Below are positions 25,941 through 35,150 of a stretch of DNA of 64,000 nt, piece by piece. Position 1 is the first letter of the stretch. Each line of letters opens with the position of its first letter. This stretch comes from Thalassospira sp. ER-Se-21-Dark (lineage in GTDB: Bacteria; Pseudomonadota; Alphaproteobacteria; Rhodospirillales; Thalassospiraceae): the NCBI RefSeq assembly GCF_017922435.1, contig NZ_VDEZ01000001.1:1178001-1242000 (forward strand), read 5' to 3'. A program made the translations under genes and the position numbers. Under the pieces are notes generated by a model. That model was not told the DNA's origin. It searched no databases and was given only the letters and a program-made list of their open reading frames with translations.

Positions 25941-26336
25941 ATGACGAACGCGCTTACAACCTTTGACTTCAACCAGAACAGCATCCGTGTCGTCACCATT
26001 GAGGGTGCGCCTTGGTTCGTTGCGGCTGATGTGTGCCGTGTGCTTGGGCTTACGAACACAAGTGTTTCAACCCAGCCCCTGAGTGCGGACGAGAAACATA
26101 AGGCAGACTTAGGTTTGCCCGGTCGCAGTCCTTTGATTGTTTCCGAGAGCGGCCTTTACAAACTCGTCATGCGCTCCGACAAGCGCGAGGCCAAAGCCTT
26201 CCAAGATTGGCTCACCCGCGATGTTCTCCCCGCCATCCGCAAGGACGGCATGTATGTCATGGGTGAAGATCATGAGCGCACTCGCAACCATCAACCCCGT
26301 AGTCACCGTCAAAGACAACCAAGCGTTCGCCAATAG
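25941..26336 (+). CDS. BRO-N family phage antirepressor-like protein
   Basis: A 131-residue protein with a Bro-N domain: FDFNQNSIRVVTIEGAPWFVAADVCRVLGL (residues ~7-36), the basic/serine-rich turn, then LIVSESGLYKLVMRSDKREAKAFQDWLTRDVLPAIRKDG (about 72-110). The usual C-terminal KilAC or other domain is missing, and the last 20 residues (RTRNHQPRSHRQRQPSVRQ) are an odd basic tail overlapping a Rha start in another frame. It is either a short stand-alone Bro-N protein or a truncated one. ATG 25941 follows GAGGC. Confidence 0.7.
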   Translation: MTNALTTFDFNQNSIRVVTIEGAPWFVAADVCRVLGLTNTSVSTQPLSADEKHKADLGLPGRSPLIVSESGLYKLVMRSDKREAKAFQDWLTRDVLPAIRKDGMYVMGEDHERTRNHQPRSHRQRQPSVRQ

Positions 26337-26388
26337 CTGTGACGTGGCAAGGATTCACCATGCTTGCTATGCGCTTCACAGGTTCTAA
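26272..26388 (+). pseudogene. Rha-family gene remnant
   Basis: A 38-codon frame starting MSALATINPVVTVKDNQAFA looks like the N-terminus of phage Rha proteins (..V.VKDNQAFANSRDVA..) but ends after HHACYALHRF. The helical DNA-binding core that should follow (F.KRHdnVLRDI) is lost, so I read it as a remnant cut off near the island's right end. It overlaps the BRO-type gene by 65 bases. Confidence 0.5.
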
Positions 26389-26509
26389 GGTTCTCGATTC
26401 CAATGAGAGATACGCTTACAACGGACCAATAAGCGCTGAACCGTCTGCACCGAGCATTTAGCTAAATATTTTATGGGGGAGGAAGGGCCTTCTCCGAGTA
26501 GTACAACCC

Positions 26510-26570
26510 GGTAGTACAAAGACAATAGCCCTGCAAGCTAAGTCTTTGAAAACGTTAACTTGCAGGGCTA

Positions 26571-26571
<1 letters not shown>
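26510..26571 (-). terminator. Island-supplied terminator of tRNA-Leu
   Basis: A 13-bp perfect stem (26525-26537 with 26559-26571) with a 21-nt loop lies immediately after the tRNA 3' end on the minus strand and is followed by a T-rich stretch. It stands in the same place as the hairpin at 17172-17204 does relative to attL, so the island appears to bring a replacement terminator. Confidence 0.55.
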
Positions 26572-26657
<86 letters not shown>

Positions 26658-26827
26658 ATAGGGGCTTGTGGTATTTGTTCGGACGGTGTCCGCCGGAACG
26701 GGGCGGAATATACGCGGTCAGGCTTAAGTGTCAACCAACTTTTTGATGGTTTGGTGAAACTTCCTGCGCCCGATTGCGGGTACGCGCCAATCGCCCGGTT
26801 TTTCTTGGCGTTTTGCCGGTTTCGGCC

Positions 26828-28021
26828 CTACACCGCGTGGTCGAACAAATAGGCCAGAACACCGTTCAAACGTTTCCTGCCCTGATCGGTGGCGCGTAGC
26901 CCCGAAGAATCACAGATGAGATCACCGGACTCGATCAGGGTTTCGAGCCGATCCGACGCCAAAACATCACGCGGATCCTTGCCGATGATGCGGTTAAACC
27001 GTGCCGTCGGGATGGTTTCATTGAGCCTGAGGCCCATCATTACCATTTCAAGCAAGCGCTCGTCACGCTCAAGCGCGGTTTCTTCCTGCGTGCCATGACC
27101 ATACTTTTCCACCCGGTCCAGCCAGATATCAGGCGCCCGGTGACGGCGCACCGCAGTGGGTGTGGTGTTGCCATCAGCCCCCACCACCGCTTCACGGCCA
27201 TGTGCGCCCGGCCCGATGCCCAGATAATCGCCATAGCGCCAATACACCAGGTTATGGCGGCTTTCCTGCCCCGGTTTGGCGTGGTTGGACACCTCATAGC
27301 AGCGATAGCCGGCCCGCTCGGTCTCTTCCTGGGTGATCTCGTAAAGCTCGGTCGCAAGGTCTTCGTCCGGCACGACCAGATCGCCGCGCTGATGCAGGGT
27401 ATAGAATTGCGTGCCAGGCTCGATGGTCAGCTGGTAGAGCGAAATATGTCCATTGGCGATGCCAAGCCCTTCGCGCAGTTCAGCCCGCCAGGCCTTGGGA
27501 TCGTGTTCCGGGCGTGCATAGATCAGATCAAACGAAAAGCGATCAAAGACCGAGGTCGCAACATCGAGGGCCCGCATGGCTTCCTCGGCACTGTGCAGGC
27601 GACCAAGGAATTTCAGGTCGCGGTCATTGAGCGCCTGAATGCCGATCGACACCCGGTTAATCCCGTTGGCGGCAAATGCCGAAAACCGGTCAATCTCGAC
27701 CGTGCCCGGATTGGCTTCGAGCGTGATTTCCAGATCATCTGTCACCGGCCAGAAAGATTTAATGTCCTCGATCAAGGCCCCGGCGGTTTCCGGGTCCATC
27801 AGGGATGGCGTGCCACCGCCAAAGAACACCGACCCAACCGTCCGCCCCGGATGGCGGGCCGCACCATGGGCAAGCTCCGCCCGGAGCGCCTTGCGCCAGC
27901 GCGCATGATCAACACTGTTCGCCACATGGCTGTTGAAATCGCAATACGGGCATTTCGACAGGCAGAACGGCCAGTGGATATAAATGCCGAACGGCACGGT
28001 TTCACTTGAGGCTGCGGACAC
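26828..28021 (-). CDS. hemW: Radical SAM protein HemW
   Basis: A 397-residue radical-SAM protein of the coproporphyrinogen III oxidase-like group. The N-terminus PFGIYIHWPFCLSKCPYCDFNSH carries the CxxxCxxC cluster motif (CLSKCPYC). FFGGGTPSLM and the SAM-binding EANPGT follow. Missing residues characteristic of HemN and the location with rdgB/rph support HemW, a heme chaperone for respiratory enzymes, rather than true HemN. Start is GTG at 28021. It follows rdgB by ~110 bp, probably in one operon. Confidence 0.92.
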   Translation of the reverse strand: MSAASSETVPFGIYIHWPFCLSKCPYCDFNSHVANSVDHARWRKALRAELAHGAARHPGRTVGSVFFGGGTPSLMDPETAGALIEDIKSFWPVTDDLEITLEANPGTVEIDRFSAFAANGINRVSIGIQALNDRDLKFLGRLHSAEEAMRALDVATSVFDRFSFDLIYARPEHDPKAWRAELREGLGIANGHISLYQLTIEPGTQFYTLHQRGDLVVPDEDLATELYEITQEETERAGYRCYEVSNHAKPGQESRHNLVYWRYGDYLGIGPGAHGREAVVGADGNTTPTAVRRHRAPDIWLDRVEKYGHGTQEETALERDERLLEMVMMGLRLNETIPTARFNRIIGKDPRDVLASDRLETLIESGDLICDSSGLRATDQGRKRLNGVLAYLFDHAV

Positions 28022-28130
28022 GCGGGACTCTTTTCAAACGCGGAAATGTTGGCCGATAAACTAACACGCACCGCCGATGATGACATCCGCGATGCGTGCA
28101 TAAGTTCAATGCAGGTGGTTAAACCTGAAA

Positions 28131-28730
28131 TCAGTCTTCGAAGCAGGCCTTGACCAACTGGCGGAAGGCATCGGCCCGGTGGCTCATTTCATGCTTTTTC
28201 GCCGGGTCCATTTCGCCAAAGGTTTCCCCGTAGCCCTTGGGCTGGAAAATCGGATCATAGCCAAAGCCGTGCGGGCCACGTTTCGGCCAGACGATTTCGC
28301 CCTCTACCCGGCCTTCGAAATTCTCAACATGCCCGTCCGGCCAGGCCAGCGACAGGGCACAGATGAACGATGCCCGGCGGTCCGGATGATCACCAATGCC
28401 GTTCTTGACCTTTTCCATCGCCATGTCGAAATCCTTGTCGGGCCCGGCCCAGCGCGCGGAATAAATCCCCGGTGCGCCATCAAGGGCCGAAACCGCCAAA
28501 CCACTGTCATCGGCAAGGGCCGGAAGATTAGCCCCATTGGCCGCCGCCGTTGATTTCAGCTGCGCATTGCCAATGAAGGTTTTTTCGGTTTCTTCGGGTT
28601 CGGGCAGGTCAAGCTCACCGGCCGAGAAGACCTCGATGCCAAACGGCTCAAGAAGTTCGGCGATTTCCTTGATCTTGCCTTTGTTGTGGCTGGCGATGAC
28701 GAGTTTTTTTTCCGTGAAACGACGGGCCAT
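28131..28730 (-). CDS. rdgB: XTP/dITP pyrophosphatase RdgB
   Basis: A 199-residue house-cleaning NTPase that hydrolyses dITP, ITP and XTP. The motif [18 protein letters not shown] near the N-terminus, ADDSGLAV, and the base-specific [11 protein letters not shown] followed by MSHRADAF are the family hallmarks. ATG 28730 yields the expected length; a TTG at 28757 would add nine residues. It sits in the conserved rph-rdgB-hemW arrangement. Confidence 0.95.
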   Translation of the reverse strand: MARRFTEKKLVIASHNKGKIKEIAELLEPFGIEVFSAGELDLPEPEETEKTFIGNAQLKSTAAANGANLPALADDSGLAVSALDGAPGIYSARWAGPDKDFDMAMEKVKNGIGDHPDRRASFICALSLAWPDGHVENFEGRVEGEIVWPKRGPHGFGYDPIFQPKGYGETFGEMDPAKKHEMSHRADAFRQLVKACFED

Positions 28731-28808
28731 GGTCTTGCCTGAAACTGCGATATCCAACTGATGCGAAAAAACGGCGGGCCCGGTGCACGCCGTTAGAATT
28801 AAGGTGCC

Positions 28809-29525
28809 TTAGAGCCCAAGCGCTTCGCGCTGCTTGGCGAACAATTCCTTGCAGCCTTTTTCCGCCAACGCGAACATCTGATCATAGGATGCACGATCAA
28901 ACGGCACGTCTTCGGCGGTTGCCTGCACTTCGACAATGCCGCCATTGCCGGCCAGCACGAAGTTGGCGTCAGCCCCGGCATTGCTGTCTTCGGCATAATC
29001 AAGGTCAAGCACCGCTTCGCCTTCATAGATACCGCATGAAATGGCTGCGACCGGCTGGGTCAGCGGGATTTCCTTGATCAGGCCAAGGCGACGCACGCCC
29101 TGAAACGCCAGATGGGCGGCCACATAGGCACCGGTGATTGATGCGGTGCGCGTACCGCCATCGGCCTGAATGACATCGCAATCAAGGCGCATCTGCATTT
29201 CGCCCATCGCCTTCATATCGGCAACCGCGCGGATCGAACGGCCAATCAGGCGCTGAATTTCCTGGGTACGGCCGGACTGACCACCACGCGCGGCTTCGCG
29301 CTGCATGCGGCTGCCGGTTGCGCGAGGTAGCATGCCGTATTCAGCGGTGATCCAGCCCTTGCCGGAATTGCGCATCCAGCCCGGTACCTTGTCTTCGACC
29401 GTGGCGGTACAGATCACATGCGTGTCGCCGAATTTGATCAGACACGAGCCTTCGGCATATTTGGAAACGCCGGTTTCAATCGTTACATCGCGAAGCTGAT
29501 CGGGGGTACGGCCGGAAGGGCGCAT
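28809..29525 (-). CDS. rph: Ribonuclease PH
   Basis: A 238-residue phosphorolytic exonuclease that trims tRNA 3' ends, exactly the size of E. coli RNase PH. The N-terminus [40 protein letters not shown], the catalytic region [19 protein letters not shown] and [11 protein letters not shown] are all intact. ATG 29525 is the conventional start; an upstream in-frame extension of 37 residues is not family-like. It is divergent from hrcA. Confidence 0.96.
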   Translation of the reverse strand: MRPSGRTPDQLRDVTIETGVSKYAEGSCLIKFGDTHVICTATVEDKVPGWMRNSGKGWITAEYGMLPRATGSRMQREAARGGQSGRTQEIQRLIGRSIRAVADMKAMGEMQMRLDCDVIQADGGTRTASITGAYVAAHLAFQGVRRLGLIKEIPLTQPVAAISCGIYEGEAVLDLDYAEDSNAGADANFVLAGNGGIVEVQATAEDVPFDRASYDQMFALAEKGCKELFAKQREALGL

Positions 29526-29752
29526 GAGAAGGAACCTCTTGGTTGTCTGGGCTTGCGTTCGTGGCGACTTGAATGCCCGCGCACGACGCGAAACTGTCCT
29601 GAAAAATTTGGCCCAAAGTAAGATGTGACCCACCAAACGTCCAGCAGTTTCCCCGGATGTTTTTATCTGTTCTGGTGCAATCCTGGCGCAAAGCAGTTAA
29701 ACCAACAACTTCGACCAAACTTACAAGCATGGCTTAGCAATAGGCCGTGCAA

Positions 29753-29781
29753 TTGACGCAATGCGTTTGCCTGACTAAATT
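29753..29781 (+). promoter_or_regulatory. Sigma-70-type promoter for hrcA-grpE
   Basis: TTGACG (29753-29758) and TAAATT (29776-29781) are separated by 17 bp and lie ~50 bp before the hrcA start. No CIRCE inverted repeat (TTAGCACTC-N9-GAGTGCTAA) is visible here, so hrcA may not be autoregulated at this site. Confidence 0.5.
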
Positions 29782-29830
29782 CTCCTCACGTTTAACGCTT
29801 CATCCATCTGGATCAATTGGCACGCAACAC

Positions 29831-30889
29831 ATGGCGCATTTTGACGATACATTGCTGGGCGACATGAATGCGCGGTCACGTGAAGTGTTCCGCCAGATTG
29901 TCGATGCCTATGTCGAAACCGGTGAACCGATCGGTTCGCGGTCAATTGCGCGTCGCATGTCGGAAAACCTTTCGGCTGCGACCATTCGCAATGTCATGTC
30001 CGATCTTGAAGAAATGGGTCTTCTGGTCGCGCCGCACATTTCGGCCGGGCGCCTGCCCAGTGAAAAGGGCCTGCGCCTGTTTGTGAATGCCTTGATGGAG
30101 GTCGGTGACCTTCCCAATGCCGAGCGTGACCAACTGACCAAAAACTGCGAACAGGCGGGTTATTCGCTCGATCAGATGCTGGGCGAAGCAACCACGATGT
30201 TGTCGGGCCTGTCGCGCTGTGCCGGGCTGGTGGTTGCGCCCAAGACCGATGGCATTCGCTTAAAACAGATCGAATTCGTGGCCCTGTCGCCGGGCAAGGT
30301 CCTGGCGGTGCTGGTGGCCCATAATGGCAGTGTCGAGAACCGAATCCTTGATGTTCCGCCTGATTTGCCCGCCTCGGCATTGACAGAAGCGGCAAACTAT
30401 CTAAATACCCGGTTGGCTGGAAAGACGCTTGATGATGCGCGCCTTTTGATGACGAAGGAGCGTGATCGTCTCAAGCAGGAGCTTGATGAACTTTCCGCCA
30501 ATCTGATTGATGCGGGTCTGGCAACATGGGCCGGCGGGGTCAAGGGATCGTCCCTGATTGTGAAGGGGCAATCCCAGCTGTTGGAAAATATCGATACGAT
30601 TGAACAGCTTGAGACCGTGCGCCGCCTGTTTAACGTGCTCGAAGCCCGCGATCAGATGATTGAATTGCTCGATGTGACGACGGATGCCCAGGGCGTTCAG
30701 ATTTTCATCGGGTCGGAGAATAAACTGTTCGGCGGATCGGGTCTTTCGATGGTGATTTCGCCCTATCAGAATGCTGAAGGCAGCATTGTGGGTGCAATCG
30801 GGGTTGTCGGACCGACCAGGATCAATTATGCCCGGATCATTCCGCTGGTCGATTACACCGCCAAGCTGGTCGGTCGACTGATTGGATAA
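29831..30889 (+). CDS. hrcA: Heat-inducible transcription repressor HrcA
   Basis: A 352-residue repressor of groESL-type heat-shock genes through CIRCE operators. A winged helix-turn-helix at the N-terminus (REVFRQIVDAYVETGEPIGSRSIARRM then SAATIRNVMSDLEEMGLL) is followed by the long GAF-like HrcA domain and ends GVVGPTRINYARIIPLVDYTAKLVG. ATG 29831 gives the standard N-terminus. It is followed at ~50 bp by grpE, as in many alphaproteobacteria. Confidence 0.96.
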   Translation: MAHFDDTLLGDMNARSREVFRQIVDAYVETGEPIGSRSIARRMSENLSAATIRNVMSDLEEMGLLVAPHISAGRLPSEKGLRLFVNALMEVGDLPNAERDQLTKNCEQAGYSLDQMLGEATTMLSGLSRCAGLVVAPKTDGIRLKQIEFVALSPGKVLAVLVAHNGSVENRILDVPPDLPASALTEAANYLNTRLAGKTLDDARLLMTKERDRLKQELDELSANLIDAGLATWAGGVKGSSLIVKGQSQLLENIDTIEQLETVRRLFNVLEARDQMIELLDVTTDAQGVQIFIGSENKLFGGSGLSMVISPYQNAEGSIVGAIGVVGPTRINYARIIPLVDYTAKLVGRLIG

Positions 30890-30940
30890 ATCGCGGCGCT
30901 GCGTGTCAGGCCGCATAACGTGAAAGTAGCAAGGTTAGCC

Positions 30941-31582
30941 ATGTCGGAAACCGCAAAGAACACTCCGGAAGATCTGCAGGACGTCAATGCAGAGGAAACC
31001 GCTTCTGAAGAGGTCGCAGCAGAGGCGACCGAGGAAGTTGTTGAGGACGCCGCACCCCAGGACCCGATCGCCGCACTTGAAGCCGAAGTCGCGGAGCTCA
31101 AAGACCGTCTGCTGCGCCAGGCCGCCGAGGTGGAAAACACCCGCCGCCGCGCCAAAAAAGACGTCGAGGATGCCGGCAACTACGCCATTACCAAATTTGC
31201 CCGCGACCTTTTGGATGTCAGCGACAACCTGCGCCGCGCGCTTGATGCCGCGGGCGATACATCCAATGCCGATCCGGCGATGAAAACCCTGTTTGACGGG
31301 GTCGAGATGACCGAACAAGCCCTGCAAAAGGCGCTTGAAAAGAACGGCATCGAAAAGCTCGAACCGCTTGGTGAAAAGCTTGATCCGAACAAACATCAGG
31401 CCGTGTTTGAACTGCCACATCCGGAATATCCGGACGGCCACGTCGCACAGGTTATGCAGGCCGGTTACGTGCTTAAGGGCCGTTTGCTACGCCCGGCCAT
31501 GGTCGGTGTGACCAAAAATCCGGGTGGTGAAAAACCAAGCCAGACCGACACCCCGGGTGGGAATGTCGACACCTCTGCCTGA
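30941..31582 (+). CDS. grpE: Nucleotide exchange factor GrpE
   Basis: A 213-residue co-chaperone of DnaK. An acidic, low-complexity N-terminus (~45 residues, EETASEEVAAEATEEV) and a long coiled coil (AALEAEVAELKDRLLRQAAEVENTRRRA) precede the beta-wing domain with the signature PNKHQAVFELPHPEYPDGHVAQVMQAGYVLKGRLLRPAMVGV, seen in pieces. ATG 30941 follows AAGG; a GTG 21 bases upstream is an unlikely alternative. No dnaK is in the window. Confidence 0.96.
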   Translation: MSETAKNTPEDLQDVNAEETASEEVAAEATEEVVEDAAPQDPIAALEAEVAELKDRLLRQAAEVENTRRRAKKDVEDAGNYAITKFARDLLDVSDNLRRALDAAGDTSNADPAMKTLFDGVEMTEQALQKALEKNGIEKLEPLGEKLDPNKHQAVFELPHPEYPDGHVAQVMQAGYVLKGRLLRPAMVGVTKNPGGEKPSQTDTPGGNVDTSA

Positions 31583-31632
31583 TTGACAGAAAAATTTCAG
31601 ATCAACCGGTTTTAGCGGATCGGTTTCGCATT

Positions 31633-31670
31633 CACCCCTGCCAGACAGACTTGGCGGGGGTGTTTTGTTT
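31633..31670 (+). terminator. Terminator after grpE
   Basis: An 11-bp stem (31633-31643 with 31652-31662) with one T-G pair, then TTTTGTTT. Confidence 0.8.
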
Positions 31671-31714
31671 GCAGTAGGCTACCGATACTGATCACCAGCA
31701 CAGGACCGCACACC

Positions 31715-32461
31715 ATGCCGCTTCGCCCCGACCTGATCGATATCCTGCGCGATGAAAACGCCCCGATTGTCATCCTGACCGGGGCTGGCATTTCCAAGGA
31801 AAGCGGACTTCATACCTTTCGCGATCCCGATGGCATATGGGCGAGATACGATATTTCCGAGGTCGCAACGCCCGAGGCCTTCGTAAGTAATCCCGATCTG
31901 GTGCATCATTTCTATAACGACCGTCGTGCTGGCTTGCATGACCCGGCAGTTCAACCCAATGCCGCCCATCTGGCCCTGGCACGGCTAGAGGCCGAATGGC
32001 CCGGTGATGTGCTTCTGGTAACCCAGAACATTGATGATCTGCATGGCCAGGCCGGGTCCAAAGACCTGATCCACATGCATGGTGAACTTCTGAAAATCCG
32101 CTGCAATCACTGTGATCTTCTGACCGATTGGCCAGACGACCTTGCCAAGGAAACGCCGTGCCCAAGTTGCAGCAAGCCCGGTGGATTGCGCCCGCATGTG
32201 GTGTGGTTTGGCGAAATGCCCCTTGAGATGGAACGCATTTATGCTGCCCTTGGCGATTGCGGGCTTTTCATCTCCATCGGGACATCGGGCAATGTCTATC
32301 CTGCGGCCGGCTTTGTGCAGGTCGCCCATGAAGAAGCCGGGGCTGAAACGGTTGAGCTCAACCTCGAACCCAGTTCCGGTGCGACAATGTTTGATCACAG
32401 CCGCTATGGCCCCGCCACCGAATTGGTTCCGGCCTTTGTTGCCGCCCTGCTCGGTGATTGA
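31715..32461 (+). CDS. cobB: Sir2-family NAD-dependent protein deacylase (CobB-like)
   Basis: A 248-residue sirtuin removing acyl groups from lysines using NAD. GAGISKESGLHTFR is the NAD-binding signature, TQNIDDLH and the catalytic histidine in HMHGEL follow, and four zinc cysteines are seen in CNHCDLL..CPSCSK. FYNDRR supplies the Y-x-x-R pair that in class III sirtuins binds succinyl or malonyl groups, so desuccinylase activity is likely. It stands alone between a terminator and a convergent ArsR gene. Confidence 0.93.
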   Translation: MPLRPDLIDILRDENAPIVILTGAGISKESGLHTFRDPDGIWARYDISEVATPEAFVSNPDLVHHFYNDRRAGLHDPAVQPNAAHLALARLEAEWPGDVLLVTQNIDDLHGQAGSKDLIHMHGELLKIRCNHCDLLTDWPDDLAKETPCPSCSKPGGLRPHVVWFGEMPLEMERIYAALGDCGLFISIGTSGNVYPAAGFVQVAHEEAGAETVELNLEPSSGATMFDHSRYGPATELVPAFVAALLGD

Positions 32462-32470
32462 TAGCTGGCC

Positions 32471-33151
32471 TTAAGGATTGATCAAATCACGGAATGATTT
32501 TTCGCCCGCATCACTGAACCGCACGATCCGCGACTCCGGCATCCGTCGGGCCCAACCCAAATCATAGAACCGGTCGAGCAAGGCCGCCCCGAATGATCCG
32601 GCCAGATGCGATTGCCGGGCACTCCAATCAAGGCATTCTCGACACAGCGGTCGGCGCTTGGCCCGCAAGCCATCCAGATCAATGCCAAACGTGTTGGCAA
32701 AATCGATCCCGGCCGGTGTCAGGGCAACACCATTGATGTTGCTTTCAATCAGTTTGCGTTTGGCAAGGCCGTCAAACAGCGCAACCCCCATATCCCCCGC
32801 CAGATGGTCATAACAAACCCGTGCCTTGCGCAGCTCCGGGTCCTTGGGCCCGGTGCGCACGCGGTTATGCCCGACCCGATTGGCAATCCCCATCAGAACT
32901 TCAAGCGCCTCGACAATATCCGGGCCCGAAAGCGTGAAATAACGATGCCGCCCCTGTTTGCGCGGCAAAACGATCCGACCGGCTTCAAGCTTTGCCAGAT
33001 GCGAGCTTGCCGTTTGCGGTGTTACACCGGCTTCTTGCGCCAGCTCGGCCGCGGTTAATGCACGACCACTCATAAGTGCTGTCAGCATATTTGCGCGCGC
33101 CGGATCACCAAGCAATGCGGCCACGCGGGCGATATCGGGTCCTTCTTTCAT
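32471..33151 (-). CDS. ArsR-family transcriptional regulator
   Basis: A 226-residue regulator with an N-terminal ArsR winged helix (DIARVAALLGDPARANMLTALMSGRALTAAELAQEAGVTPQTASSHLAKLEAGRIV, seen in pieces). The C-terminal half (about 110-225) is a longer extension containing CRECLDW, with no classic metal-binding CxC near helix 3. This long form is common for ArsR-type regulators beside small oxidoreductase genes. It is divergent from the NIPSNAP-monooxygenase pair, with dyad sequences in the 89-bp gap. Confidence 0.9.
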   Translation of the reverse strand: MKEGPDIARVAALLGDPARANMLTALMSGRALTAAELAQEAGVTPQTASSHLAKLEAGRIVLPRKQGRHRYFTLSGPDIVEALEVLMGIANRVGHNRVRTGPKDPELRKARVCYDHLAGDMGVALFDGLAKRKLIESNINGVALTPAGIDFANTFGIDLDGLRAKRRPLCRECLDWSARQSHLAGSFGAALLDRFYDLGWARRMPESRIVRFSDAGEKSFRDLINP

Positions 33152-33153
33152 AG

Positions 33154-33179
33154 TTCGATGCTAATCGAAGCATTAATGC
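33154..33179. promoter_or_regulatory. Dyad between ArsR regulator and NIPSNAP operon
   Basis: TTCGAT-GCTA-ATCGAA (33154-33169) abuts a second palindrome GCATTAATGC (33170-33179), only 3 bp upstream of the arsR start and ~60 bp upstream of the NIPSNAP gene. It is a plausible operator for autoregulation and control of the divergent genes. Confidence 0.5.
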
Positions 33180-33240
33180 GCAGCAATCAGGATAATGGAT
33201 TTGTCACCCAACAAGACCCCTCTCCTGAAAGGACGCTGTC

Positions 33241-33582
33241 ATGATCACTTGCTTTATTCGCTATGAAATCGATCCTTATAAAAAGGATGCCTTTATCGAA
33301 TATGCGCGGAACTGGGGGCAGGCCATTCCGCGCTGCGGGGCCGACCTTGTCGGCTATTTCGCGCCGCATGAAGGATCGGTCACAACGGCCTATGGTATCT
33401 ATCATTTGCCTGATCTGGCATCCTACGAAGCCTATCGCGCGCGCCTAAGGGATGATCCGCTAGGTCGTGAGAATTACGAATTTTCCCAGCGCGAGAAATT
33501 CATCCTGCGCGAAGAACGCCAGTTTCTGAAAATTGCCTCGACACCACGCGCTGGCCCGCATACGGAGTTGATCAAACCATGA
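33241..33582 (+). CDS. NIPSNAP-family protein
   Basis: A 113-residue ferredoxin-like-fold protein ([45 protein letters not shown], in pieces). It matches NIPSNAP proteins, which are dimeric alpha-beta barrel relatives of antibiotic monooxygenases. AAAGGA precedes the ATG. Its TGA overlaps the next gene's ATG. Chemical role unknown; it may act on a quinone or aldehyde with its partner. Confidence 0.82.
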   Translation: MITCFIRYEIDPYKKDAFIEYARNWGQAIPRCGADLVGYFAPHEGSVTTAYGIYHLPDLASYEAYRARLRDDPLGRENYEFSQREKFILREERQFLKIASTPRAGPHTELIKP

Positions 33583-33926
33583 TTGCCGTCATTTTCGAGG
33601 TCACACCGCGCGAAGGGCACTATGACGATTACCTTGCGATTGCCGGCGATCTCAAACCCGTGCTTGAAACCATGGATGGCTTTATCTCGATCGAGCGATT
33701 TCAAAGCCTGACCAATCCGGGCAAGGTTTTATCGCTGTCTTTCTGGCGCGATGAGGACGCAATTGCCGCCTGGCGCAATCTGGGCGAGCACCGCACCGCC
33801 CAGATCAAGGGACGGCACAAGATTTTTGAGGATTACCGTTTACGGGTGGCTGGCGTGATCCGTGATTACGGCCTTCATGACCGTGACGAGGCCCCGGATG
33901 ACTCCCGCGCACAACATGATCGCTGA
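33579..33926 (+). CDS. Antibiotic biosynthesis monooxygenase (ABM) domain protein
   Basis: A 115-residue ABM-fold protein: [24 protein letters not shown] at the start and [45 protein letters not shown], in pieces, later. This family includes cofactor-free quinone monooxygenases and heme-degrading enzymes. It overlaps the NIPSNAP gene by 4 bp (ATGA), so the two products are probably made in equal amounts. Confidence 0.85.
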   Translation: MIAVIFEVTPREGHYDDYLAIAGDLKPVLETMDGFISIERFQSLTNPGKVLSLSFWRDEDAIAAWRNLGEHRTAQIKGRHKIFEDYRLRVAGVIRDYGLHDRDEAPDDSRAQHDR

Positions 33927-33949
33927 TCTGTAACGTCGGTCATCGGGAC

Positions 33950-34903
33950 TCAGGCCTTTGCCGGTTTCGGGGATGCTTCTTCATCCCCGATTTCGCTACT
34001 CTCGGCAAATTCTTCTTCCACGGCATCCTGGACCGCTTTGGCACCGCCCTTGTAATCAAGCAGCATTACGGCCAGCACCACAATGCCTGCTCCGATGAAA
34101 ATCACCGGCACCGGCAGCATGTCAAAGAAGATCAGATCCATCGCAACCGAAAATGGCAGGGCCGTATAGGCCGCAGGCGACACCACACTGGCATCCGCAA
34201 CCCGCACGGCGCGCAACACCATATAGTTGGTCAGCATGGCAAAGAAACCGGCACCCGACGCATAAAGCCAATCAGCCATTGAGGCCGGATACCAGGTAAT
34301 CATCGCAATCGGCACCCAGATCGCAACCGCGATGATCTGAGGCCAGAACAGCATGGAGAAATTGGTTTCGGTCCGGGTCAGCACCTTGGCAAACAGGGTC
34401 TGGGCGGAAAAACAGAACGCCCCGATCAGGGCCGCGGCGACACCAAGCGGCACACCAAAGCCGTCCATCCGCGGCACACACATCACCCACACGCCAACAA
34501 GGCCCAAAAGGGTCGCGATGATTTTGCGCGGGGTCAGTTTCTCGCCCAGAATCACCACCGCCAACATCACGGTCAGCAAGGCTTCGATAAACAGATAGGC
34601 ATTGACCTCGGCGATGCTCATCTGGCGCAGCGCAAAGAACACAAAGAACAGCGATCCGTACCACAAAACGCCACGCGCAATATGCGCAACAGGGCGCCGC
34701 GTGCGAATCTGTCGCGTGCCGATAAACATGATGATGACCAGGAACACCGCAACGGTGGTCAGGGCACGCATCGCAAGGATCTGCGAGGTCGGCACATCGT
34801 GCGAGACAAGCTTGGCACAAACATCGACAAAAACGCCTGATGCCATGGCAGCCGTCATCCACAGGACACCGCGGAAATTTCCGCTCAGTCGCGTTGCGGT
34901 CAT
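33950..34903 (-). CDS. EamA/DMT-family transporter
   Basis: About 317 residues with ten hydrophobic segments in two EamA halves (e.g. GVFVDVCAKLVSHDVPTSQILAMRAL; LLGLVGVWVMCVP), and a charged cytoplasmic C-terminal tail (AVEEEFAESSEIGDEE). Such transporters export metabolites or amino acids; the substrate is not predictable. ATG 34903 is preferred over a TTG at 34909. The divergent LysR-type regulator is its likely controller. Confidence 0.88.
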   Translation of the reverse strand: MTATRLSGNFRGVLWMTAAMASGVFVDVCAKLVSHDVPTSQILAMRALTTVAVFLVIIMFIGTRQIRTRRPVAHIARGVLWYGSLFFVFFALRQMSIAEVNAYLFIEALLTVMLAVVILGEKLTPRKIIATLLGLVGVWVMCVPRMDGFGVPLGVAAALIGAFCFSAQTLFAKVLTRTETNFSMLFWPQIIAVAIWVPIAMITWYPASMADWLYASGAGFFAMLTNYMVLRAVRVADASVVSPAAYTALPFSVAMDLIFFDMLPVPVIFIGAGIVVLAVMLLDYKGGAKAVQDAVEEEFAESSEIGDEEASPKPAKA

Positions 34904-35150
34904 GGTCAATCCCGGTTTCGAAAGGAGTGTTGGGGTTTCCGGCAGTTGGGGGGAGGCTGCTTACGTGGTGGCGCAAGGAGGCATAAGTCATTACGGCCGG
35001 AAACCCTGTATGACGATGATATTGCCTGCTTGTTTGGAAAAATACGAATGAAGCTTTTTCAGCCATTGTTGAGATTTTTTTGGCCCACTTTTCGATCAGG
35101 CCTGATAGACAGAATAAAAGCCATTAATGCTCTCCGGATGGAAACCCACG

